Source: Toxotes chatareus (lineage: Eukaryota; Chordata; Actinopteri; Toxotidae). From it: a DNA stretch of 64,000 bases. Position numbers and translations under genes: made by a program. Positions 24,102 through 35,627 of this stretch are shown here, one piece after another; within the stretch, counting starts at the first letter, position 1; each line of letters opens with the position of its first letter. The stretch covers positions 3,658,001 to 3,722,000 of the forward strand of contig CM028896.1 in the NCBI GenBank assembly GCA_016801885.1, given 5' to 3'. Below the pieces are notes generated by a model. It was given only the letters and a program-made list of their open reading frames with translations. It ran no database searches and was not told where the DNA came from.

Positions 24102-24940
24102 CTTTAGTTTTATCTTCTGAAAACACACTTTCATGTCAGTAATTATTCTGTTTTTTGCCGTAATTGGTTTAACTCATTGTTGTCTGGTCCAATTAAAATT
24201 GCTGGCCATGTTTCAGAAAAAAGTCATTTTGTAAAAAAAGTGAGAAATTGCCTGTTTGACTAACCATTAATGCAAGTCAGGCACGTTGTGAAATGTAAGT
24301 CTGCTTTTCTGTGATTTCTAAGTGGACTTAAGGATGGTTATTTGTGATGGACATCTGAGATAATGATATCCAAAGAAAGTGCAAGTCACACTAAATCTAA
24401 AATCTCTTCTTCGGTCCAAGAAGTAGTCCGATTTTTTGACACAATCGGGTGCTCTGAGGGATTTTAAGTACCTTAAATGTCATGAGTTGTGTGTCGCAAC
24501 AAGTGCTTCAGCTTCAACTGCTGACCATGTTGGTAAGTCACCCTGAGAAGGTGCACCTCACACTTTGAGAACTACTCTCCTCCAGTTTCATGAAACCAAA
24601 GAAGACATAACTTGTTGTACACTATTTCAAACTGAGGATATATTAGACATTCAAAAAAAACATGATTCAGTCCGTCTCATGCGATTTCACTGTGCTGACA
24701 TTTTCATAACATCTGACATTTTATCTCCAAGTTTCCCTCTCTTTTTGACTCTTTCTCACCCGCTCTCTGTCTCTCTCCCCCACTTGCTGTCTTGCTGTCT
24801 CTCTCTCTCTACATTCCAGGCAAGCTTGGCTTCTTTGTCCTGAATGACATCACAGACATAAGGCCATGACAGGCAAGACAGGAGGAATGCAGGGCGAGAG
24901 AGGGGCAGACACCATAAAAGAGAAAGAGAGAGAAAGAAAG

Positions 24941-24981
24941 AATGAGAGAGAGAGAGTGAGAGAGAGAATAACCAGATGATG

Positions 24982-25014
<33 letters not shown>
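24941..25014. repeat. (AG)n arrays in a purine-rich tract
   Basis: Two AG arrays (24941-24966 and 24986-25014) within about 200 bases that are almost all purine on the plus strand. Confidence 0.95.
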
Positions 25015-25015
<1 letters not shown>

Positions 25016-25120
25016 CTGTGAGGGAATGAGAAAATGTGAAAGAAAAAGGAAAAACCAGAGAGAGAGGGAGAAAGAATTCCATTGATTCAGCAGGGCATGA
25101 ATGGACTTCACAGAGGACTC

Positions 25121-25122
<2 letters not shown>

Positions 25123-25154
<32 letters not shown>
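25123..25154. repeat. (CA)16 microsatellite
   Basis: Uninterrupted CA array just after the purine-rich tract. Confidence 0.97.
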
Positions 25155-25155
<1 letters not shown>

Positions 25156-28100
25156 CACTACAACCCTTCTACCCGTCCACACTCCCTCCCTCGCAGCCTC
25201 TCTCTCATCCCTCCGTCTGTCCCCTCCTCCTCTGTTTGTACTCCTTTCATTAATCTCCTTTAGAGGAATCAGACAACAGCACCGCCCCCCCTGACCCCCC
25301 CCTCACACACACAAGTCCAGAGGGAGAAAGTTTTCACACAGGTCCCACTCTGTTACAACAGTTTACGAGAACAAGTTTTCACCAAATAAGACTGACAGGT
25401 CGGATAAAAGCTCTGCCTTCTTATGAAGCAATACACCTGCGTTAGAGATATTAATAACAGGCGACTACGACTGAGTCCAAAAATCCTTGTTGGAGATATT
25501 TTGGTATCAAATACTTTCTATACTGAAATTGACAAATGAAGACTTAAGTGTGCAATTCAGATCTCTCCAACAATAATTTTGATGATCGATTCACTGTTTG
25601 AGTAATTCATCAAAAAAAAAAAAAAGTCAAACACTTGCTCCAGCTTTTGAAATGTAAGTTTTCTTTGTTTTATAGCACTGAAGATTAAATACATATTTGG
25701 GTTTTGGACAGTTGGTGGACAAAAAAAACAGGATTATTTGATCTGGACATTATATGACTATTTGATCTGTGAACCCATTGTGGAGCATAGAATCATGAAA
25801 TACTGAGACAAAAAGTCAAGGCCATGAACAATATGACAAAATCTCAAGCTTCTTGTCAAGATCACAAACCGACTTTCTCATGATCTGAGGAAAACAAAAT
25901 TGTCTATGTCCTCTCTGGCTTGCCATACTGAACAGATGAGCTGGTTTGAAATCAGATGTCAGATTTCATGTCTTAAAGCTGAAACTTTTCCGTCAGGCTG
26001 CTGCTATTTTGATTTTCCGGGCGCGCAGAGATGCCTAATGCAGTTTCACTTACAAAATGAGGTCTGCACAGTACTCACAGTTTACTACATTGCTCTTGAC
26101 ATGATGCTGAGTTACTGTGGCTTTTATAAGAGATTCCCACAGTGTAAAGATATTAGCATGAATCACAGCAAACCTAATAAATACTTCATACACAAAAAGT
26201 GCAAGATCAAGGTGGGTACTTGCCATCAAAAGGTCAGACCCACTTATTTATATAGTGCCTTCAACCCAAACAACTTTGTTAGAAAGCTCTTCGTGTTATT
26301 AAAGGAGACGATAACATAAAAGGATGAAATACAATCAGACATAAAAGACCAGGCACATAAAAAAAAAGTACAGCAAATCAGTCACACTGAACGACAACAA
26401 AATGAAAAGATTTAAGCAATTTTCCAAATGGAAATTGCCTTAATTTTTCAAAGTGCGTTGTTCAATGCAATCCTGCTACCTCCTTATTTCACCCTCACGA
26501 GGAATCATTTGGAAACAGCTCTAGTAATCACAGGGGATAGCTGCAGGATATGGTGGCCTTCCACAGCGGTTGCATGGTGAAGAGTAGAAAAGTGGGATAG
26601 ACGCAGGATGTGGGGACTTCTACAATGGCTAACACTATATGAAACTTTAACTTCTGACCACAAAATCACACAAGACAGATTGCTTTCCCTCGGATATCTC
26701 AGCGCAACCACATCACAGGCAAACCCTCTCGTTCTGACGGAGAGAAAGAGAGGGAGAGTTACAGAAAAAGAGAAAGAAAGTCAGAGGAATGAAAAGTGAA
26801 ACCGGAGCCCGGAGGAGCAGCAGAAAGTTGGAGTTAAACAAAGTGAACAAGAGAAAGAAACATGTCACGCGCTAACTGTCAGGCTGGGGAGACTTCCATG
26901 GTGACAAATTAATTTGTCATCAGATCAATAAGTCATTATCACATTCAAAACAGGACTGCGCACACATTCATGCAAAAACACAATGGGGTAAACACTGATA
27001 TATACAAAAACACACACACACACACTTGGTGCAGTCTACACACACACACACACACAAAAAAAAAAGAAGTTGAGATATCGAGTGGCTGGATGAACTTTTC
27101 CAAAACCTCTGTGCTGATGCAGTGAAATAATTTCACCCCATTAAAAGCAGCAGAGCAGCCTTGGCCAAACTAATTATGGAGAATCCTGTCAAACCCGAGA
27201 GGAGAGGAGAGTGGTAAATAAGACAGTGTGTGTGTGTGTGTGTTTCTGTGTGTGTTCGCGTGCGTGTAGATGAGGTTAACATACACAAATCCACAGCGAG
27301 TACGCCATCTGCGGATGAAATTAAGAACCAATGCAGCGCATGAAATCCAGGATCAGCCGGAATAATCTAAACCAGAACCCCTTCATTTTCCAATCAATAC
27401 CACTTTGAGTCCATAATAATCTCAACGAAAGCTTGAGTGACAAAAAAACAAAAGACTTGCAGACACGGCCTGTCAGATGGTGTATTGACAGCTGCTGATC
27501 GAATCAATAAGGACACCGATAATTAGGTAGGAAACAAGAATGACAATACCAATCTGTCAATCAGAAGGTTAGTTATTAGATGAGACATGCTAAATGTAGC
27601 TATCAAATCAATCTTAACCATATAGAATCAAGAGGAGCAGCCTCAGGAGTGTTTTAGGAGGTTAATATGAGCCTTCATAGGTGGTCAAGGTCTAAGATTT
27701 TTACAGTTTTTGTATTAATGCAGAGAAAAGAAGAGAAAAAGCTTAATCTGGTTCAGTTCCAATTAACATTTAAATGTAAGTGTGATCTTTCTTTTCCGTT
27801 AGTCCTACAATGAAAATGCAGAAGTGGTAAAAAGTAGACTGACTGCTGGACACTGCAAATAGATCACGTGCACACTCTTACACACATGCACACAGAGAGA
27901 AACTGGCCATTAGTGTGTGAGTGATGGTGTGTTATGTTCGAGCTGACTCCGGTCAGCAGCAAGAACTGATCACCTAGACAATTACTAATAGCCTCCTTTT
28001 TTCCTGTTCTTTTCTGCTTCTCTGCCTTATTAAGTTTTTTTCCCTCCGGTTTCTCTGTTTTCCCATGTTTTCCTTTGTTTCCTTCCTTAAAATGAAATAT

Positions 28101-28524
28101 CCATGTGTTACGTTTGATGCACTTATTTCCTCTCCTTTTGTTAATTGCCTCCCCTCTCCCTCTCCATCCCTCTCGAGTCACATGTCTGCTGCGCTCTGCA
28201 AATCGTTCAAACCCATCCTCACTCCTGCGTTCATCCTCATTTGCAACCTGCTGTCTTCTGCTCATTCTCTCCTCTTCTTCGGCCTCGTTCCCTTGCTGTC
28301 ATGATTCTCGTTCTCTGTTTCCATCCATCTTCCTTTTTCCATCCCCTTGGTTTTCTTAGTCTCTCCCCTCCCTCCCTCCCTGTAGACGGACAGCTGTTCC
28401 ATTTAGGGCTTTTGATTAATTTGATCAACCGAAACACACCCCCTAAACAATGCAGAAACACATTGTACACAAATTATCCGTGTGTGACAAGACGAAGGGG
28501 AGGAGGAAGAAACGAGAGTGTAGA
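25155..28524. other. intronic stretch without genes
   Basis: The open frame 25900-26319 (139 codons, plus) has no recognisable domain. A segment near 26230-26370 (TTATTTATATAGTGCCTTCA) resembles the 3' part of common fish retroposons, but only weakly. A perfect 18-base palindrome is at 26902-26919. The 27290-27430 block looks unique and could be regulatory. 28000-28380 is pyrimidine-rich. Confidence 0.55.
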
Positions 28525-28563
28525 GGGAGAGGAGAGGAGAGGAGAGGAGAGGATGGATGGATG
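28525..28563. repeat. (GGAGA)n then (GGAT)n array
   Basis: Five-base units GGAGA followed by a short GGAT array. Confidence 0.9.
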
Positions 28564-28584
28564 GCACTCTCGGACAAAGAGCTT

Positions 28585-28775
28585 GTCTGTTTGTTTTAGT
28601 TTATGGTTTGAAATATTAAATATTTGGTTTACAATAACGTTAAGTGGCCTGAGGCTGAGTTATGGTGCCGCGGTGGCTTCTCTGTTTGTTTTGTTGTTTA
28701 TGGTTTTGAAATATTAATCTTTTCTTGTAGACTAATAAGGCTAAGTGGTCTGGGTGAATGAATTATGGTCTGTGC
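28585..28775. repeat. diverged tandem duplication, unit about 95 bases
   Basis: Unit 1 starts at 28585 (GTCTGTTTGTTTTAGTTTAT) and unit 2 at 28680 (CTCTGTTTGTTTTGTTGTTT). Both then carry TATGGTTT(T)GAAATATTAA, a further shared AAGTGG(C/T)CTG, and GAATTATGGT or GAGTTATGGT. Divergence with small indels indicates an old duplication. Confidence 0.75.
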
Positions 28776-31700
28776 ATCGACTGCGTTTTTGAAGCATTGA
28801 GCACATTTACATGCTCATAAGCTCATGTCCCATTAGAGGTCATATTTGGGATGAGCTGTCTGCGTGCATCCTCGTGTGTCAATCTAAGATACGATGATGC
28901 ACTCACGATTTCAAGTGACACCCAACCCTATGTCCTCAAGTGGACATTATTTCAATACCCATTCCTCTGTAGCTACAGAAAACAGATGCAGCAAAGTTGT
29001 GAGGCTTGTTTTCAAGTTTTTTGTCCTTGAAAAGTGTGAAATAAGGAGTTCACTGATTTATTTACGCGCTCTGAAGCCTCTGAGATGTTTATGCGGCATT
29101 TAACAATTTGCTCCCACAAATTCTTCCCTCCTCCTGTGATAATTCAGAGAACAAGCTCAATAATAAGCAGAAGGCTACCACTCGAACTATCCCACCACTT
29201 AAACTTGGATTGACTACATCCAAACAAACAAAAAAAAAAAAACACTGTGGAGGGATATTGACAAAATCCAGGAGAAAAACTCCAGGTAAGATGTGTTTAA
29301 ACGGTTAAAACTGTTCATTTGTTTTGAACATTTTTTTGTCGTTAACCAAAGCACAAACGAAACAAGCTTATTTGTCAAAATCAGTTACTGATTTGTCTTC
29401 TCAAGCGTTAACGGCTCCAAAAAGAACAAATCAAAATTCAGGTTGATGTATATGGTTAACTTGTGATGAGTTTGTGAACGAGTGAATCGAAAGAAATGAA
29501 AAGGAAAGAAGAAATGCATCCTTAAACCCTGTACTATGGTTTTGTTTTTGCGGCTCCTTTGCTCCGTGAGTGGAGCTGTGGGTCAAAACAGATCTCTAAA
29601 TCTTCTCCCAACATATCAAAAGGGTAGTCCAATTTCTTACTTTTGGATTTAGCGGAATTGCTCTAATGATGTTCCTCCATGCCCCTTAAACTTCATGTCC
29701 TCTATAAGGCTACAGCAGTTTCAACTGTATAAAAGTTTGATTCACTTTGCTTTTATATGCTTGTGTGTTTTGGCGTCTGTGTGCAGGCTGGCGTGCATTG
29801 GTTCCTGACTGTATGTGTGGTGCAGGTCTCTGGGGGGGATTATGGCTGCGTAGAATAATGGCTGTGTGATAATTAATGGGATTAACAGATTAGACAGAAG
29901 ATTATGCCATGGCTGTCTACATTACCGCTGCATGTTAGAAAGACAGAGAGATGAAAAAGAGGAGGAAGAAAAGATGAGGTCGAATAAGTCATAGACAGGA
30001 AACAAAACAAGAGCATGACGAGGACAAAAAGCTGTTTTTTGTTTTGTTTTTTTGCCACTGACTGAAACAAGTTTGTGGCATGAATTTAGAAAAGTGTCAA
30101 GTACTGAAAGAAAGTTGGAATGCCCGGTCAGTCCAGATTCTTGTTTACATTTTGCTTTGATTAGAGAGTTCCTGATTTTAGTCAGCATTTGGCCAGTTTA
30201 AGATCATTTTCTTTTGGAACAGTTCATGTAAAGCTGCTTGTACTAAGACTTAACATTTGACAACTTTGGCTTCTTTTGTTAAATGAAAACAAATGCTACA
30301 CAGAAAAAAAGGTTATAAACTAAAGGTATACTTTATAAATGCTTAGAAATGTTCTCACAAATGGCTTTCTTCCTTCTTTACCATACAAACTGTAGAATGT
30401 TATATGTTATTTCCATTACACATACCAGCTTGATGAAAATAATAATAATAGTAAATGCTTATGTGTCACTGTCTTCGGTCACTTTCTTCTACTGAGCATA
30501 ATCGTGGACAATGTTAATATAACACCTTCACTGACTCTGAGTTCAAATGAATGCAGGGTTTGGTTTTCACATCTGGTGTGAACCCCAGGGGAGCTCACTG
30601 GAGTTTGATTGAAGTGAAGCCCAGATCACTGTTTTGAGGTAGACCTGAGACAGTTTTTCTGCACTGCACCTGGATTTGACAACACCTGTCACACTTCAGC
30701 AAATTCACGAAACCCTCATGTCCCAAGTGTGAAAAAACACCCCTGGAGACTTGGAGACAGTCAGCTTCAGTCTTTTTGCATTAGTCTCAGTAACAGTTAA
30801 TACTAACTATTGTTACAAGCCTTACTTGCAAATAATGCTGAATAAAATCCACCCAGTCTTTCTCTGCTCCCTTTACATGCAAACTTGCTTGTAACTGCGA
30901 ATATTATTTTCTGGCAATAACATCCTGCAGGATGTGTCCTTGTTTATTTTAATCTTGTTAACCCTTCATTGGGTTGTTATTCTTCTGTGTGTGTGTGTGT
31001 GTGTGTGTTGCTAAAGTTCTCTGTGCCACTATATAGGAAACAACAATAAAAGGGCTTCCCAAAGTCTGCACTGTATTTGGAATATGTTGAGGTTTATGGT
31101 TTCAGTGGCCCTGTGGCTAAACACTACCTGCTGCCATTCCTGACAGACACACACATTTACACAGACACACATTATGCACACTATTCAATCATTTACCCGC
31201 ACAGTGGCAGACTGGACAAGGCCATGGGCAGACGCAGCCAAGGCCACAGGTCTGCATATTGCCTATCACAACATCACAACCTCCTGTCTGGCTTCACACA
31301 GGAAATCTGTGGTCAGGATTTTTTTTTCAGTCTATGATGATGATAGGCTGTAGCTGAGAAAAAACATTTATTCATTTTCCACTTCTCCTCAAGTTCTGTA
31401 TTCAGCATCTCTGAAATGCAGAGAATCCAAACTTTGGTGCAGTGCTGAACGCTCGTCTACCAAAGACTTAGATTGTCGGTCGTTTTATCACGTCTTTGTA
31501 AGTGGGTAAACAAAGTGAACCGGAAAGACGTGAAACCAAATTTACATATAAATTCAAACAGCATTTAACAGAGTATAAACAAACACACTACATCATTCAC
31601 ACTCTATTCACTGCCTCTACCTTTAGTTTCTTTATTTTGGAACAAAATTAAAATTCAGAAAGTAAAATTAGATAAAACACTGGCATGCTCAGTCACAACC

Positions 31701-32053
31701 AGATACAAAGTTTAGTCCACTTCATTACAAAGACTCCTTTGGGGAACGTCATGCATGGGGAGCAAAAAAGAAAGGAGTGCATTAAGAGCCGACATCGGTA
31801 ATGATTCACTTTGAAATTCATTCATTGTGACATTAGTCATAATACACTTGTTCCTCATTATAAACACATTAGTGCGCTTCTGGCAGGTTGAGAGCTGGTC
31901 TGTGTCTGCTCTCCATTACATTGAAACTATACTGAAAAGAGAAGAGCTCATTGTTCTCAAGTCCACTTAAATGCAGAGAGAACATATTCAAGGAGGATTG
32001 ATGTTCAAAATGTGCTTTTGCAATGCTTTAATCTGACAGTGAAATAGAGGCTC
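28776..32053. other. intronic stretch without genes
   Basis: Unique AT-rich intron with a GT array (30987-31009) and A-rich runs. The 31740-31960 segment is repeat-free and contains several ATTCATT/TAAT motifs. No exon seen. Confidence 0.6.
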
Positions 32054-32077
32054 AAAAAAAAAAAAAAAAAAAAAAAA
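32054..32077. repeat. A24 homopolymer
   Basis: Run of 24 A on the plus strand. It could be the tail of a retroposed copy, but no recognisable element precedes it. Confidence 0.95.
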
Positions 32078-34903
32078 GGCACTGAGGAAGTTTGGGAGGG
32101 AAAACAGAATCCAAACCAAAAAAAGAATGCATTGAATTATAAATGTTAGTCCAGTGTTACTTATTAAAAATAATTTACAGCGGAGAAAGCAGAAGAAAGA
32201 AAGCTTAAAACCCGTGTGTGTATATGTGTGAGAGTGTGTGTTGAGTATCAAAGGGCAGGCTCCGGCGCTAGCTGGATCTGGATGGAATGTGACACAACTA
32301 ACCGCTCCGTGCTGTGGCACACAAATACCACCAACGTCACCTGCGAAAGGTCCTTTTCTCGCCCATCTGCAGACCCACAAACGCACAGCTACACAAAAAC
32401 CGGCGTATGAAGCATACACGCTGTAACACACGGTGCTTCGAGAGCACACAGAAACAATCTGAAAGCTGTGGAGAGTCCTCGGTCAGAACTGTGCTGCTGT
32501 TGATTGTGCGGTTACTTTGAAGGGCAATTTCATCTGGCTGACAGAAACGTGTGTGTGTGTGTGTGTGTGCGCAAGTGGGCGAGGGGAGTGTGTGTTTTTT
32601 CAACACCGGGGGGTCAGTCACCTGGGGTGTCAGGGAATTTTCTATCAAAATATTCCTGTGTAATTGTAGAACTCTGTGTTTAGAGCCATACGTGTGCACG
32701 AGAGTGTGTTCATTCATGTATGCGCTCTTTTTTTCTTTTTTTCCGCATAACTTGCATGTGCGTGTCTGTGAAGCTTCATGGGCTGTGTGTGTGTGTGTGT
32801 GTATGCATGTGTTTGTGTATATGTGTGTGTATGCGTCACAGGCTGGCATGAGGCCAAAGTGAATTGAAGCCTTGTTAGTATTTTAAATGCCTTCTTGGAT
32901 CTGACGGGACATGCACAGGCATATAGGCATGCCAATGAGGAGCGTGTGTATGTGAGAGAGGGAGAGTGTGTGTTTGCATTTACTGCAGTGAGATGAAGGA
33001 AACCAGTCCATCATCTACAAGCCCTATTGTCCTCTCAGTACATGCATGTGTGAGTGTGTGTGCGTACAATATGTTGAGAGAGAAAAGGCAGATGTTACAG
33101 ATTTCAAAGAAGAGTCATTTGATGTTTGAGAACAGAGAGAACAGGCTCACACACAACTCCTATATTCCCGTTCTCTTTCTCCAAAGATGGCACTATTACC
33201 CTCATAATTATTTGTGCTACTGACAAATATAGCACTGAGAGAGCACTGTCCACCACAATATCTCATCAAACCATAATCCATGATGACAAAAATCACAAAA
33301 TGTGCAGGAGAACTTCAGGAGTCAGGTGTCAGTACCTGTTGGAGTGACTGTGCAGCTAATAGGATCGACCTTTCATAAAATCTAAAATAGGTAAATGCAA
33401 TTCAAGGTTCCCCCCAGACCAGCAAGTTAAATGAATTCTATAAAACTTGTAAGAATCATTTGTTCAGCTATTTCTTCCTGTAAAGGTCATATCAAAGTCC
33501 ACATTTTTGAATATAGTAGTAGCAGTAGTTTTAGTCTTGAACGGAGATTCTGTGCTGTATTATTATTATGTTGTTTTTTTTTTGTGGTGGTGGTGTAGAT
33601 GGACAAGTGGGATGCAAGAACAAATGTTCTGTTTGAGAGTGCTTGTGCCAAAACAGGCACGGGAGTGAATCATAGGAGAGTGTCGAAACAGATCAGACGT
33701 CAGAGTGAAAACGAATTTGGAATTTCATTTGTGAGTAATCTTATGTAATCTTGGCACAGATGCAGGTGTCCTTTAGAGTTACTCTGGCTTCCAATCATAT
33801 ATAAATCTTTTAATGTATGTTTCAATTTGGTATAAATTCTTCAACCACAGGGAATGTTTGCATGCAACAGCAGAAATGCAGTTTCATTCGAAGTAAGATA
33901 ATAAATGGAATATGGCACAGTCTGTATTTGAAGGAGGTTCAGAGGTGATTTTTCCAATATCTGCCATCCAAAGGATGTATGCGAGCTTTCCCTTTTTGCT
34001 GATTGCATCCCTGTAGTCGTCTGATGGCGGCAGGAACAGTGCCCTCCATCTGCAACATTTAATTAAAGGTGTATACATCCAAAGCGCCGTGCAACTGCGA
34101 GCGGCCCATTAAGTTTTCGTAACCCGATTAAACTTCAGTGCAGTAACCACCAAGCTTTTGTAAAAGAGGGAAGAACATTTCTTCATCGTGCTGTTGTGCA
34201 CAGCAAACTGGTTACTCAACACATCTGCTGAAATAAACCAAATTTATGATCATCCAAAAGCTCTGGGACGCCAGGCGTGAGTCTCCTAATTTGCAACAAA
34301 CAAGAAAAGAAAACTACGGCTGTAATTAATTTAAGCAGAAAGGGCAGAAAAGGGAACGATGTCAATATATCAACTGATCAGGATTTCACCATCTCCAGAA
34401 ACATGAACTTATCTGAAAAACCGACACTGAATATTTTGGGCTCTCTGACTCTTTCTGTCAGTAAAGTCAGCCTGGATCGCTCCGTGATGAAAGTGTCAGC
34501 AGCTCAGTGCTGACTCACTTCACTGATTGGCCATGATTGACATCAAACCACACATACTGGTTATTTAGTCCTAATGCAACCTCAGTTATAGCTGGGCCTC
34601 AGCTGCACAGACACTTCTGGTCAATGAAAATTACAGATAATGATAATCCACCAGTCACACCCAAGTGAGCCACTGAACACCGGCCATTTGCATTTGCCTC
34701 TTGATTAGTGATAACAGGGTCTTAGTGTCTAAAAGTAGCAATGAGTACTTTCAGTAGTAACATTCCTGAAAATACTCCTAATACTATATAAGCTGAACTA
34801 CCACTAGATGGAGAGGTCACTACATTTGTGGAAACAACCAACACACAGTGATTTTAAATTTTACTATTCAAAGGTTCAATTCGTGCCCCTGAATCATTTT
34901 TCA
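32078..34903. other. intronic stretch without genes; GT-rich clusters
   Basis: GT-rich clusters at 32212-32240, 32550-32570, 32784-32832 and 32942-33065 produce spurious cysteine/valine-rich or His/Thr-rich frames up to 170 codons. The rest is unique intron. Confidence 0.6.
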
Positions 34904-34918
34904 GAGAGAGAGAGAGAG

Positions 34919-34953
<35 letters not shown>
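34904..34953. repeat. (AG)n microsatellite
   Basis: AG array with one AAAG interruption, continuing into purine-rich sequence to about 35300. Confidence 0.96.
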
Positions 34954-34955
<2 letters not shown>

Positions 34956-35537
34956 AACACAGGAAGTGAGGACAGAGAGGAGACAGAAACTAAAGCTACG
35001 GAGCGAACAAGATAAAACATTTTAGACACCAGAGTTGAGAACAAGAGAAAAAGACAGAGAATGGAGATAAAAGCCAAACCAAGACCAGGAGGAGATAAGG
35101 GCAAAAGTGGTGTAAATCCACACACGAGAGAAAGAAGGAAAAGGAGGAGAGCATTAAAGACTGGAGGATGGTGAAACAGCAGAGAGGGCAGAGAAAACAC
35201 AGTGTGAAGAAAGCTGTAGAAAAGATGAAAAAAGAAAGGGAGCATGGGAAAGAAGCTGAGAGAAAGGGGCTGAGAGAAAAGGAGGAGTGTTTGAGAGAGC
35301 TTTATGTAGCGCTTGGGTGATGAAATCGTGAATGACCTCCTGCCGTGGACCGCTCTTTGAGGGTGCGTCCCCACTCACACATGCACGCACACACGCATAG
35401 ACACACACACGCACACACAAAACACAGATTTGCAGACAAACAAACACAAAGACACAAAAAGTAGGCTCAAACACATGGAATTCACGTTCACACAAAATGT
35501 ATACATCTCCTCTTTTTGTGCAGCTTGGTGAGAAACC

Positions 35538-35545
<8 letters not shown>

Positions 35546-35627
<82 letters not shown>
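35546..35627. repeat. (CA)n microsatellite, about 40 units with one interruption
   Basis: CA array preceded by GCGCG and interrupted once by AAA near 35611. It generates repeat-coded open frames on both strands that are not genes. Confidence 0.97.

Larger units (their letters stand above)
22603..25122. other. intronic stretch without genes, rich in simple repeats
   Basis: Holds a (GT)n array (23049-23090), a T16 run (23477), an inverted repeat (24058-24101), a repeat-like segment (24336-24590) and a long purine-rich tract (24885-25080). Open frames around 24756-25153 are translations of the purine tract and CA array. Confidence 0.6.

Noticed and set aside
25900..26319. 139-codon plus-strand frame without simple repeats
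   Set aside because: No recognisable domain, no splice context, and a weak fish-retroposon-like segment at its end. A chance frame or repeat piece is more likely.
28145..28717. 190-codon plus-strand frame
   Set aside because: It runs through a pyrimidine-rich tract, the GGAGA array and the 95-base duplication. Composition, not coding, keeps it open.
32020..32077. possible processed retrogene tail at the A24 run
   Set aside because: No coding remnant or target duplication precedes the run.
32337..32849. 170-codon minus-strand frame with many His-Thr
   Set aside because: It is the antisense of GT clusters and has no signal or domain.
35154..35624. 156-codon minus-strand cysteine/valine-rich frame
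   Set aside because: It is the (CA)n array read as Cys-Val, continued through purine-rich low-complexity DNA.
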